From CAYFVR01 sp046541515 (GTDB taxonomy: Bacteria; Desulfobacterota; Desulfobacteria; Desulfobacterales; Desulfococcaceae), in NCBI GenBank assembly GCA_046541515.1, contig JBKHDD010000154.1, forward strand, positions 1 to 11,667: 11,667 nucleotides of DNA. Direction: 5' to 3'. Every line of letters starts with the position of its first letter. Positions within the stretch are counted from its first letter, which is position 1. The position numbers and the translations under genes are program-made. Below, piece by piece: positions 1-8,735 of the stretch. The notes under the pieces were generated by a model, which was not told the origin of the DNA, did not search any database, and saw only the letters and a program-made list of their open reading frames with translations.

Positions 1-24
1 CTCATCCAGGGAAAGGGAGTCTGA
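1..24 (+). CDS. 3' end of an upstream gene, probably the kor alpha subunit (partial)
   Basis: Frame 1 reads seven codons (LIQGKGV) and then TGA at 22-24, two bases before the korB start. The short gap and the shared strand indicate an upstream gene of the same operon. In Kor-type operons the gene before korB is normally korA, the alpha subunit, so that is the likely identity. Seven residues cannot prove it. The purine-rich AAGGGAG at 13-19 lies inside this tail and serves as the korB ribosome binding site. Confidence 0.35.
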   Translation, partial: LIQGKGV

Positions 25-26
25 GC

Positions 27-833
27 ATGCCGGTCAAGGATTACATCCGGGAACGCTTTTTTCCGCACATGTGGTGCCCTGGCTGCGGACACGGCATCGT
101 GCTGGGCGGGCTGCTGCGGGCCGTGGAGCAGCTCGGCATGAGCAAAAACGAAATCGTCATGGTTTCGGGCATCGGTTGCTCTTCGCGCATTTCCGGCTAC
201 GTGGATTTCCATTCCCTGCACACCCTGCACGGCCGAGCCTTGGCCTTCGCCACGGGGGTCAAGCTCAGCATGCCGGAACTCAACGTCATCGTCCCCATGG
301 GCGACGGCGACGCCCTTGCCATTGGCGGAAACCATTTCATCCACGCGGCCCGGCGGAACATCGCCATGACCGCCATCGTGATGAACAACCGCATTTACGG
401 CATGACCGGTGGCCAGTATTCGCCCCTATCCGGATACGGCAAGCAGGCCACCACCGCGCCCTACGGCAACATCGACCAGGATTTCGACGTGGTGGAGCTG
501 GCCCGGGCCGCCGGGGCCTCCTTCGTGGCCCGGACCACGACGTACCATGCGCGGGAGATCACCCAACTGCTGAAGGCCGCCATCATCCACGACGGGTTTT
601 CGGTGGTGGAAATTTTGTCCCAGTGCCCCACCTACTTCGGCCGGAAAAATCGTCTCGGCAGCGCCGCCGACATGATGGAAGCCTACAAGAAAAATACGGT
701 TTCCATCGGCTCTCCGAAAAAGGGGGAAAATCCGGAGCTGCTGGAACGGGGCATTTTCGTGCAGAAGGACGTGCCGGAGTATTGCGCGGAATACGACAAG
801 ATCATCCAGCAGGTCATGGGGGGGGAATCCTGA
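27..833 (+). CDS. korB: 2-oxoacid:ferredoxin oxidoreductase, beta subunit (KorB)
   Basis: This is the thiamine-diphosphate subunit of a cytoplasmic 2-oxoacid:ferredoxin oxidoreductase. The enzyme oxidatively decarboxylates a 2-oxoacid with CoA, giving acyl-CoA, CO2 and reduced ferredoxin. The 268-residue protein has the usual length. A CPGCGHG motif (C17, C20), C51 in the GIGCSS stretch and C200 before PTYFGR match the four cysteines that hold the [4Fe-4S] cluster in this family. The thiamine-diphosphate/Mg motif starts at GDGD (92-95) and ends near N120-N121, followed by IYGMTGGQ. The ATG at 27 has AAGGGAG seven bases upstream. The stop overlaps the korC start by one base (TGATG), so translation is probably coupled. 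Substrate preference (2-oxoglutarate or another 2-oxoacid) cannot be read from this subunit alone. Confidence 0.93.
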   Translation: MPVKDYIRERFFPHMWCPGCGHGIVLGGLLRAVEQLGMSKNEIVMVSGIGCSSRISGYVDFHSLHTLHGRALAFATGVKLSMPELNVIVPMGDGDALAIGGNHFIHAARRNIAMTAIVMNNRIYGMTGGQYSPLSGYGKQATTAPYGNIDQDFDVVELARAAGASFVARTTTYHAREITQLLKAAIIHDGFSVVEILSQCPTYFGRKNRLGSAADMMEAYKKNTVSIGSPKKGENPELLERGIFVQKDVPEYCAEYDKIIQQVMGGES

Positions 834-1378
834 TGGAAAGGTGCAGATTGGTCTTTTCCGGGTCCGGGGGCCAGGGGGTCATCACGGCGGCCATCATCTT
901 GGCCGAGGCGGCGGTGCTGCACGACGGGCTGGTGGCCACCCAGTCCCAGGCATACGGCCCCGAGGCCCGGGGCGGCGCCACGCGGTCGGACGTCATCATC
1001 TCCGATTCCGAAATTCACTATCCCAAGGTCCGGCAGCCCAACGTCCTGGTCTGCCTCACCCAGGAGGCCTACGCCAAATTCTATGGCATCATCCGGCCCG
1101 GCGGGTTGCTGATCAGCGATACCCGGTACGTGAAGGCCTACACCAAGGTGGACGCCCGGCAGGTGCAGCTCCCGCTCCACGAAACGGTGATGAGGGAAAT
1201 CGGCAAGCCCATCGTCTTCAACATCTGCATGCTGGGATCGGTGCTGGGGATGGTGGGTCTGGTGTCGCCGGAATCGGTGATGAAGGTGCTGGAAACCCGG
1301 ATACCCGCCGGATTCCTGGATCTGAACCGGCGGGCTCTGGAATTGGGGCTGGAAATGGGAAAGCCCCACCGGCGATAA
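833..1378 (+). CDS. korC: 2-oxoacid:ferredoxin oxidoreductase, gamma subunit (KorC)
   Basis: This 181-residue protein is the small gamma subunit that completes the Kor complex with the alpha and beta subunits. This domain is linked to CoA binding in related pyruvate:ferredoxin oxidoreductases. It opens with a glycine-rich GSGGQGV loop (about residues 10-16) and carries the family signature QSQAYGPEARGG (about 37-48). A Rossmann-like pattern follows, including a GGLLISDTRYV segment. The start is the ATG that shares its A with the korB stop codon. A longer reading of this frame begins inside korB but only gives out-of-frame arginine-rich sequence, so I reject it. The gene is the last of the operon on this side and converges on purN, 71 bases away. 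Confidence 0.91.
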   Translation: MERCRLVFSGSGGQGVITAAIILAEAAVLHDGLVATQSQAYGPEARGGATRSDVIISDSEIHYPKVRQPNVLVCLTQEAYAKFYGIIRPGGLLISDTRYVKAYTKVDARQVQLPLHETVMREIGKPIVFNICMLGSVLGMVGLVSPESVMKVLETRIPAGFLDLNRRALELGLEMGKPHRR

Positions 1379-1449
1379 ATGGGCCCGCGCCGCCGTTCCG
1401 GCGGCCGATCGAACCCCCGAAGGCCCCGCCGGGCGGGCCCCCGCGGCGC

Positions 1450-2232
1450 TTATCCGGGCGGCGGCAAAATGCGGACAACGGGTCGGCCGCCCGTTTCCGG
1501 GCGTTCGACCCGGAGCCGATTTTCGGCGAAAAGCTGGATGCATTCCGGATACAGCCGCCATTCTTCCGCCAGCCCTTTTTTTCGAACCGAATCGAGGGTG
1601 TCCTCCGGGAGGACGGGAAACGCGCGCTGTCCGATGATGGGGCCGGTGTCCTCTCCGTAGTCGACGAAGTGGACCGTGCATCCGGCCACCTTGCAGCCGT
1701 AGCGCACCGTATCGCCGTAGCCGTCGGTGCCGGGAAAGGCCGGAAGGAGCGCCGGATGGATGTTCATCACCCGGGGCCGGTCTGGTTGGCGGTTGACCCG
1801 GTCCAGAAAATAGGGAGTCACCACCCGCATGAAGCCGGCCAGCACAAGCAGGTCGAAAGGGAAGCGTTCCATCTCCCGGAGCAACGCCGATTCGGCGGCC
1901 ACCCGGCCAAGCAGGAAGGCGTCGCGCCGGGCGGCGGGGGCATCCGGCGGAATCAGCCGCTGACGGGCGATCAGGTCCGGAATGTCCAGGTCCGGCGGCG
2001 GGGGGAGGCTCGTCGGGTCCGTTTTCCATCGGGAGAGGACGCGATGGTAATCCACGACAAAGGCGGGAATTCCGGCACGCTCCGCGCGGGCGAGCCCCGC
2101 GGCTTTGGGATTGTCCGTTCCCACAAAGACCATTTGGGCCGCCAGCGCGCCGGATTCGCAGGCGTCGATGATGGCCTGGAGGTTGGTGCCGCCGCCGGAA
2201 ATGAGCGCGCCCACGCGAATCGGGGTGTTCAT
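1450..2232 (-). CDS. purN: phosphoribosylglycinamide formyltransferase (PurN) with an internal insert
   Basis: PurN transfers a formyl group from 10-formyltetrahydrofolate to glycinamide ribonucleotide, the third step of purine synthesis. The phosphate-binding loop SGGGTNLQAI is at 12-21, LAGFMR at 131-136, the catalytic pair in MNIHPALLP is N157 and H159, and the catalytic aspartate is D195 in GEDTGPI. At 260 residues it is longer than E. coli PurN (212), largely because of about 42 extra residues between the third strand and VLAGFM (about residues 66-115, proline-rich near 76-81). After the NIHPALLP motif it reads FPGTDGYGD where E. coli has YPGLHTHRQ, so this is a divergent subfamily. The ATG at 2232 has GGGAGA upstream at a normal distance. 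No other purine gene is nearby. The identity is secure; the role of the insert is unknown. Confidence 0.94.
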   Translation of the reverse strand: MNTPIRVGALISGGGTNLQAIIDACESGALAAQMVFVGTDNPKAAGLARAERAGIPAFVVDYHRVLSRWKTDPTSLPPPPDLDIPDLIARQRLIPPDAPAARRDAFLLGRVAAESALLREMERFPFDLLVLAGFMRVVTPYFLDRVNRQPDRPRVMNIHPALLPAFPGTDGYGDTVRYGCKVAGCTVHFVDYGEDTGPIIGQRAFPVLPEDTLDSVRKKGLAEEWRLYPECIQLFAENRLRVERPETGGRPVVRILPPPG

Positions 2233-2323
2233 GGTCGGTTCTCCCAGGAATGGGCGGTAAAACGAGGTGGTCCGTCCCGGTTCCCGTTGGGGGTTCCGGG
2301 ACGCATGTCAATGGCCTGCCCCG

Positions 2324-2352
2324 GACCTACCAAACCCCCGGAGAGGTGTCAA
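2324..2352 (-). promoter_or_regulatory. possible purN promoter
   Basis: On the minus strand a consensus -35 TTGACA (2352-2347) is followed by a 17-base spacer and TAGGTC (2329-2324), which matches the -10 poorly but is preceded by a TG extended element (TGG). Its position suits purN, leaving a leader of roughly 85 bases. A second minus-strand TTGACA at 2311-2306 has no recognisable -10 partner. Confidence 0.3.
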
Positions 2353-2405
2353 TCGGGTCCGGCGGACGGAGGCGTTTGGCGGGTCTGCGGGGCGGCCGAG
2401 CAAGG

Positions 2406-2434
2406 TTGACAAGGGAAACGCCGGTTCCTATAAT
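2406..2434 (+). promoter_or_regulatory. consensus sigma-70 promoter of trxA-trxB
   Basis: TTGACA at 2406-2411 and TATAAT at 2429-2434 both match the consensus perfectly and are separated by the ideal 17 bases. The expected transcription start is about 2441, giving a leader of about 40 bases to the trxA ATG. A perfect match at both hexamers in such GC-rich DNA is unlikely by chance and implies strong, mainly constitutive expression of the thioredoxin system. Confidence 0.82.
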
Positions 2435-2480
2435 CCCGGTATTATTTTCTCTATCTCAAAAAGGAAAGGATGACGCGATC

Positions 2481-2810
2481 ATGGCGGACAACGTGATGGA
2501 TATTGGCGACGGCACCTTCGAGAGCGAAGTCATCGAATCCGACAAACCGGTGCTGGTGGATTTCTGGGCGCCGTGGTGCGGTCCCTGCAAGGCCATTGGT
2601 CCGGTGGTGGAAGAGCTGGCCAAGGAATTTGGAGATCGGATCAAGTTCACCAAATGCAACGTGGACGAAAATCCCTCCACGCCCAGCAAATATGGCATCC
2701 GGGCCATTCCCACCTTGATTTTCTTCAAGGACGGCAAAGACGTGGACAAAATTACGGGAATGGTGGCCAAGGCCAAGCTGGAGGAAGCCATCAACCATCT
2801 GCTGGACTGA
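2481..2810 (+). CDS. trxA: thioredoxin (TrxA)
   Basis: This 109-residue cytoplasmic protein is a single-domain thioredoxin of normal length. It reduces protein disulfides and is recharged by thioredoxin reductase. The redox motif WCGPC is at 32-36, preceded by the buried aspartate in VDFWAPW (D27). The cis-proline is in AIPTLIFF (residue 77), and a KDG turn follows at 83-85. The frame stays open upstream to 2250, but that part is arginine- and proline-rich with no thioredoxin character. The ATG at 2481 gives the standard N-terminus. The purine-rich AAAGGA at 2465-2470 sits 10 bases before it. An out-of-frame ATG at 2470 opens only an eight-codon ORF that ends at 2496. trxB follows 15 bases downstream and supplies the partner reductase. 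Confidence 0.96.
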   Translation: MADNVMDIGDGTFESEVIESDKPVLVDFWAPWCGPCKAIGPVVEELAKEFGDRIKFTKCNVDENPSTPSKYGIRAIPTLIFFKDGKDVDKITGMVAKAKLEEAINHLLD

Positions 2811-2825
2811 TTTTTTTCGGTCGCC

Positions 2826-3758
2826 ATGTCGGTCATTGATCACGATCTGATCATCATCGGGGGAGGCCCGGCCGGTCTGACCGCGGCGCTGTATGCCGCC
2901 CGGGCGAGGCTGGACGTCCTGGTGCTGGAAAAGTCCCTGCTGGGCGGGCAGGTGCTGATTACGGACTGGATCGACAACTATCCGGGATTCCCCGAGGGGA
3001 TCGCCGGGCCGGAACTCTCCCGGCGCATGGCCGACCAGGTGGCCCGATACGACGTTCCCATCGTCGCCGAAGAGGTGGTTTCGGCCGACCTTGGCGGCCC
3101 CGTCAAGCGGCTTCGGCTGCCGGAAAGAGAAATTTGCGCGCGGGCGGTCATCGTCGCCTCCGGGGCGTCCCCAAGGCAGTTGGGCGTTCCGGGGGAATCC
3201 GACTTTTTCGGCAAGGGAATCTCCACCTGCGCCACCTGCGACGGGCCGTTTTATCGCGGAAAGACGGTGGCGGCGGTGGGCGGCGGAGACACCGCCGTGA
3301 AGGAAAGCGTTTTCCTTGCCAAGTTCGCCGAAAAGGTTTACCTGATCCATCGGCGGGACCAGTTCCGGGCCGAGCGGGTGCTTCAGGAAAAAGCGTTCGC
3401 CAACGACCGGATCGAGATACTTTGGGACAGCGTCGTCACCGGCGTCAGCGGCTTGACCCGGGCGGAATCGGTTCATCTTCGGAACCTTCGCACCGGCGAA
3501 TCCCGCTCTCTGAACGTGGCCGGTCTGTTCATCTGGATCGGCGTTCGGCCCAACACCGGGTTCCTGGGGAATCAGCTGGAGAACGATCCCTTCGGCTTTC
3601 TCTCGGTCGATTCTCGCATGGCCGCTTCCCTGCCCGGCGTTTTCGCGGCGGGCGATGTTCGCGTCACCCCCATGCGTCAGATTGCCACGGCCGTGGGGGA
3701 CGCGGCCATCGCCGCCCACGCCGCCCAGACCTACCTTGAAAATCTCTCCGATTCCTGA
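2826..3758 (+). CDS. trxB: thioredoxin reductase (TrxB)
   Basis: This low-molecular-weight FAD enzyme passes electrons from NADPH to thioredoxin, here most likely the TrxA encoded just upstream. The 310-residue protein has the normal length. In order it shows the FAD-binding GGGPAG (12-17), the redox-active CATC (C135, C138), the NADPH-domain GGGDTA (152-157), the arginine-rich HRRDQFRA (175-182) and the closing FAD motif AAGDVR (274-279), followed by RQIATAVGDAA. The intact HRRxxxR pattern argues for NADPH rather than NADH or ferredoxin as donor. ATG 2826 is the only possible start after an in-frame TGA at 2808-2810. The 15-base gap from trxA is T-rich with no clear Shine-Dalgarno sequence, so translation may depend on coupling to trxA. 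Confidence 0.96.
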   Translation: MSVIDHDLIIIGGGPAGLTAALYAARARLDVLVLEKSLLGGQVLITDWIDNYPGFPEGIAGPELSRRMADQVARYDVPIVAEEVVSADLGGPVKRLRLPEREICARAVIVASGASPRQLGVPGESDFFGKGISTCATCDGPFYRGKTVAAVGGGDTAVKESVFLAKFAEKVYLIHRRDQFRAERVLQEKAFANDRIEILWDSVVTGVSGLTRAESVHLRNLRTGESRSLNVAGLFIWIGVRPNTGFLGNQLENDPFGFLSVDSRMAASLPGVFAAGDVRVTPMRQIATAVGDAAIAAHAAQTYLENLSDS

Positions 3759-3784
3759 TAAGGGGGATGGTTCATCCGGCGAAG

Positions 3785-3822
3785 GGCGGAGAAATTTCTC
3801 ACGCCTCTTCTTCTTTTTCCTT
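3785..3822 (+). terminator. possible weak terminator or attenuator between trxB and bamD
   Basis: GGCG (3785-3788), the 12-base palindrome GAGAAATTTCTC (3789-3800), an unpaired A and CGCC (3802-3805) can fold into a stem of about eight pairs with an AATT loop. A pyrimidine tract rich in T follows (3806-3822). The stem is imperfect and the T-run is interrupted by C, so at best it would lower readthrough into bamD. Confidence 0.3.
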
Positions 3823-3848
3823 GTCAATTCAACTTATATAGGGGAATC

Positions 3849-4505
3849 ATGACGTCCATCATCCGTTTGACCGCCATCGTTTTGTTGTTGGTCATTCCCG
3901 CCGGCTGCGCCTGGTTTCAGTCGTCGGTGGACGAGAAAACTGCGGAACAGTTGGTGGAGGAAGGCATGACCGCCTTCGAGGACGGAAAGTACCGGCGGGC
4001 CATCGAGACCTTCCAGCAGTTGAAAGACTGGTATCCGTTCAGCAAATACGCCATTCTGGCGGAGCTGAAACTGGCGGACGCCCATTTCGAATTGAAAGAG
4101 TACGAGGAGGCGATTTACGCGTACGAAGAATTCGAGCGGCTTCATCCGCGAAACGAAGCGGTGCCCTACGTGATCTACCGGATCGGTTCCAGCTACATCG
4201 CCCAGATGAATTCCATCGACCGGGACCAGACGGCCGTTCGGAAGGCGCTGGACACCGATCGACGGCTGGTGCGGATGTTCCCTGACGATCCCTACGCCGA
4301 AAAGGCGCGGAACCGGATCAAAACCTGCCAGAAAAATTTGGCCGCCCACGAGTTTTACGTGGGGATGTTTTACTACAAGAACGACCACTATGCCCCGGCG
4401 ATGGATCGCTTCAAAACGGTCCTCTCCGATTATCCCGACGTGGGCATTCACCAGAAGGCGCTGGAATACATCGCGCGGTGCCAGGTCCAACTCAACGAGG
4501 AATAA
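3849..4505 (+). CDS. bamD: outer membrane assembly lipoprotein BamD (ComL/YfiO family)
   Basis: BamD is a periplasm-facing lipoprotein of the Bam complex, which inserts beta-barrel proteins into the outer membrane. The 218-residue product starts with a lipoprotein signal: a positive start, a hydrophobic stretch (about 8-17) and a cysteine at C20. The rest is helical TPR-like repeats, for example AEQLVEEGMTAFEDGKYRRA, then AILAELKLADAHF and YEEAIYAYEEFERLHP, as expected for BamD. The lipobox is IPAGC, with proline at -3 where leucine is usual. AGGGGA lies just before the ATG, with close spacing. The gene is 90 bases after trxB with a weak hairpin between them, and a strong terminator follows. 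Another TPR lipoprotein is a less likely alternative given the length and repeat pattern. Confidence 0.88.
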   Translation: MTSIIRLTAIVLLLVIPAGCAWFQSSVDEKTAEQLVEEGMTAFEDGKYRRAIETFQQLKDWYPFSKYAILAELKLADAHFELKEYEEAIYAYEEFERLHPRNEAVPYVIYRIGSSYIAQMNSIDRDQTAVRKALDTDRRLVRMFPDDPYAEKARNRIKTCQKNLAAHEFYVGMFYYKNDHYAPAMDRFKTVLSDYPDVGIHQKALEYIARCQVQLNEE

Positions 4506-4545
4506 ACGGGTTTTTAAAGAGACCGGGGCATTTCCGTTTTTCCAA

Positions 4546-4584
4546 GCTCCGGGCGGCGCGCCAACCGCCCGGAGCGTTTTTTTT
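4546..4584 (+). terminator. strong intrinsic terminator after bamD
   Basis: GCTCCGGGCGG (4546-4556) pairs perfectly with CCGCCCGGAGC (4565-4575), an 11-pair GC-rich stem with an eight-base loop, followed by G and eight Ts (4577-4584). This is a textbook Rho-independent terminator. It closes the trxA-trxB-bamD region and separates it from rpmB. Confidence 0.94.
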
Positions 4585-4604
4585 AAGCAATGCCTTGAAA
4601 ATTA

Positions 4605-4633
4605 TTTACATTTCGCTCCTGATGCGGTAGCAA
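4605..4633 (+). promoter_or_regulatory. tentative rpmB promoter
   Basis: rpmB follows a strong terminator, so it needs its own promoter in 4585-4693. The best candidate is TTTACA (4605-4610), a 17-base spacer and TAGCAA (4628-4633), a poor -10 match. An A/T-rich stretch including TTGAAA at 4595 lies just upstream. The exact elements are uncertain. Confidence 0.25.
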
Positions 4634-4693
4634 AACCCGTTTGGCCGCCCAGGCCGTTATTCATCTTTATTTTTTCGAAGGAGAGTGAAACTC

Positions 4694-4885
4694 ATGTCCA
4701 AAAAATGCGATATCTGCGGGAAGCGCCCGATGGTGGGGAACAACGTCAGCCACGCGCACAACGTCAACAAGCGGCGGTTCAACCCCAATCTTCAGCGGGT
4801 TCGGGCCGTGCGGGCGGGTCAGGTGAAACGAATTCAGGTTTGCACCACCTGCATCAAATCGGGCCGGGTGGAAAAGGCCGCCTAG
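4694..4885 (+). CDS. rpmB: 50S ribosomal protein L28, zinc-binding form
   Basis: L28 is a small protein of the large ribosomal subunit. The 63-residue product shows the family opening KCDICGKRP, the SHAHNVNKRRFNPNLQ core and a C-terminal CTTCIKSG. The two CxxC pairs (C5/C8 and C50/C53) identify the cysteine-containing form of L28, which can bind zinc, as opposed to the cysteine-free paralogues that many bacteria express when zinc is scarce. The ATG at 4694 has AAGGAG at 4678-4683. An upstream in-frame GTG at 4685 would add three residues and is disfavoured. The gene stands alone, with a strong terminator before it and the convergent rel gene ending 56 bases after it. I see no terminator hairpin in that gap. 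Confidence 0.97.
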   Translation: MSKKCDICGKRPMVGNNVSHAHNVNKRRFNPNLQRVRAVRAGQVKRIQVCTTCIKSGRVEKAA

Positions 4886-4941
4886 GGCGCTTTGTTTCGT
4901 CGGAACCGAATTCCCCGCCTTCCCCCGCCGCCCCGCCAACC

Positions 4942-7107
<2,166 letters not shown>

Positions 7108-7138
7108 GTGGGGGTCGTCTTTCCTCTCCCCGGAAACG

Positions 7139-7170
7139 CGGAGGCCGACCTCGTTCGGGGTCGGCCTCCG
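7139..7170 (-). terminator. hairpin between proS and rel, possible weak terminator
   Basis: CGGAGGCCGACC (7139-7150) and GGTCGGCCTCCG (7159-7170) form a perfect 12-pair stem with an eight-base loop, eight bases past the proS stop codon. Read on the minus strand, the stem is followed by CGTTTCC, so the U-tract is only three bases. It could end proS transcription partly, attenuate rel, or protect the upstream 3' end. The structure itself is certain; its effect is not. Confidence 0.5.
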
Positions 7171-7177
7171 TCGCGCG

Positions 7178-8710
7178 CTAATAAGCCTTTGCGAAAATTG
7201 CCCATTCGGTTCCGGTTTTCCCGCATCCGACGCAGGTTCCGCCGGCGCCGCCGGTTTGACCCGCGGTCTCGAAAGGCAGGCATCGGATGGTGACTTGAAG
7301 GTCGGATTTAATCCGTTCTTCGCAGGCCGGTTCCCCGCACCAGGGGCTTCGGGCGAAGCCGCCGTGAATTTCCGGACGTTCCCGGTTTTCGGGCGTAAAA
7401 AAGGCGTAAAACCGGTCCCGGTCGTCGATATCCGCAGTGTTGGCCTCCCGGTGCGCCAGCGCCCGCTCGTACAGGGTCCGCTGGATGTCGTCCAGGATGG
7501 ACGGGATCTTCGCCACGAATTCCGGGCGCGGAATGGAGGTCCGGTCCCGATGGTCCCGGTCCCGCCGTCCCACGAAGACGCTGTTTTCCGCGATGTCCCG
7601 GGGCCCGATCTCCACCCGAAGCGGAACGCCCTTTCGGATCCAGTCCCATCCTCGCGTCCCGCCGATGTCCCGGTCGTCCACCTCCACCCGAAGAGGCGTG
7701 CCGTGGTAGGCGGTGGCGCGAAGCTCCCGGGCCAGTTCGTCGGTGAAGGCCATCACGTTGGCGCGGTCCGACTCTTTGCGGAGAATGGGCAAGAGCGCCA
7801 CGTGGGAAGAGGCCACCCGGGGCGGCAGCACCATGCCGTCGTCGTCTCCGTGGGTCATGATCAGCCCGCCGATGAGCCGAGTGGAGGCGCCCCAGGAGGT
7901 CGTCCAGGCGTGGCTTTCCGTTTCTTCGGCCGTCTGGAAGGTGATGCCCGACGCCTTTGCGAAATTCTGGCCCAGAAAATGGGAGGTGCCGGCCTGAAGG
8001 GCCTTCCGGTCCTGCATCATCGCCTCGATGCAGAGCGTCTCCACCGCGCCGGGAAACCGTTCCGCCGGGCTTTTCCGCCCCTGAAGCACCGGCATGGCCA
8101 AGTGCTCCTCCGCCAGCCGGGCGTACACCTCCAGCATCATCCGGGTCCGCTCCAGGGCCTCTTCGGCGGTGGCGTGGGCCGTGTGGCCCTCCTGCCAAAG
8201 AAATTCGGACGTGCGCAGAAATATCCGGGTCCGCATCTCCCACCGCACCACGTTGGCCCATTGATTGATGAGGAGCGGAAGATCCCGGTGGCTGCCGATC
8301 CATTTGGCGAAGGCGTCGCCGATGATGGTTTCGGAGGTCGGCCGCACCACCAGCGGCTCGTTCAGCTTTCCGGCCGGGACCAGGCCGCCTTCCGGCCCCT
8401 GCTCCAGCCGGTGATGGGTCACCACGGCGCACTCCTTGGCGAACCCTTCCACGTGGGCGGCCTCTTTTTCCAAAAAGCTCAGCGGAATAAAAAGCGGAAA
8501 ATAGGCGTTGCGAACGCCGGTGGCCTTGAACATGTCGTCCAGGGAACGCTGGATGTTTTCCCAGAGCGCGTAGCCCCAGGGTCGAATCACCATGCAGCCG
8601 CGCACCGGGGAGCGCTCGGCCATGTCGGAGGCCTTGACCACCTGCTGGTACCATTCCGCGTAATCTTCGGCCCGCGTGGGGGAAACGGCCGTTTTTACCT
8701 GTTTCGCCAT
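7178..8710 (-). CDS. proS: prolyl-tRNA synthetase, archaeal/eukaryal type (ProS type 3)
   Basis: This class II enzyme attaches proline to tRNA-Pro. At 510 residues it is the short type without the editing insert of the common bacterial enzyme. Catalytic-core landmarks are PTSET (124-128), TRIFLRTSEFLWQEGHTAH (161-179), GTSHFLGQNF (241-250) and HGDDDGMVLPP (287-297). An anticodon-binding domain follows, then a C-terminal zinc domain with C458/C463 (CxxxxC) and C493/C496 (CxxC), ending in the characteristic final tyrosine. This arrangement matches the archaeal/eukaryal-like form known from Thermus and some other bacteria. ATG 8710 has AGGA nine bases upstream. ispG ends 25 bases before it on the same strand, so the two are very probably co-transcribed. 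Confidence 0.97.
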   Translation of the reverse strand: MAKQVKTAVSPTRAEDYAEWYQQVVKASDMAERSPVRGCMVIRPWGYALWENIQRSLDDMFKATGVRNAYFPLFIPLSFLEKEAAHVEGFAKECAVVTHHRLEQGPEGGLVPAGKLNEPLVVRPTSETIIGDAFAKWIGSHRDLPLLINQWANVVRWEMRTRIFLRTSEFLWQEGHTAHATAEEALERTRMMLEVYARLAEEHLAMPVLQGRKSPAERFPGAVETLCIEAMMQDRKALQAGTSHFLGQNFAKASGITFQTAEETESHAWTTSWGASTRLIGGLIMTHGDDDGMVLPPRVASSHVALLPILRKESDRANVMAFTDELARELRATAYHGTPLRVEVDDRDIGGTRGWDWIRKGVPLRVEIGPRDIAENSVFVGRRDRDHRDRTSIPRPEFVAKIPSILDDIQRTLYERALAHREANTADIDDRDRFYAFFTPENRERPEIHGGFARSPWCGEPACEERIKSDLQVTIRCLPFETAGQTGGAGGTCVGCGKTGTEWAIFAKAY

Positions 8711-8735
8711 CGATTGATTTCCTCTTTCCGTTCCG

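Noticed and set aside
1389..1405. GC-rich hairpin GCCGCC/GGCGGC between korC and purN
   Set aside because: The stem is only six pairs with a five-base loop, and neither strand has a T-tract after it, so I do not call it a terminator.
683..2311. Long minus-strand open frame of 542 codons across korC and purN
   Set aside because: Its translation is arginine-, proline- and glycine-rich with no family motif. It lies antisense to korB/korC and out of frame with purN, a usual by-product of high GC content.
841..2409. Plus-strand open frame of 522 codons spanning korC and antisense purN
   Set aside because: It runs out of frame through korC and then antisense to purN, with low-complexity composition. 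korC and purN both have clear family motifs.
3821..3840. TTGTCA followed by TTATATA as a bamD promoter
   Set aside because: The two elements are only seven bases apart, and the A/T-rich element is so close to the ATG that the mRNA would be nearly leaderless despite a ribosome binding site being present.
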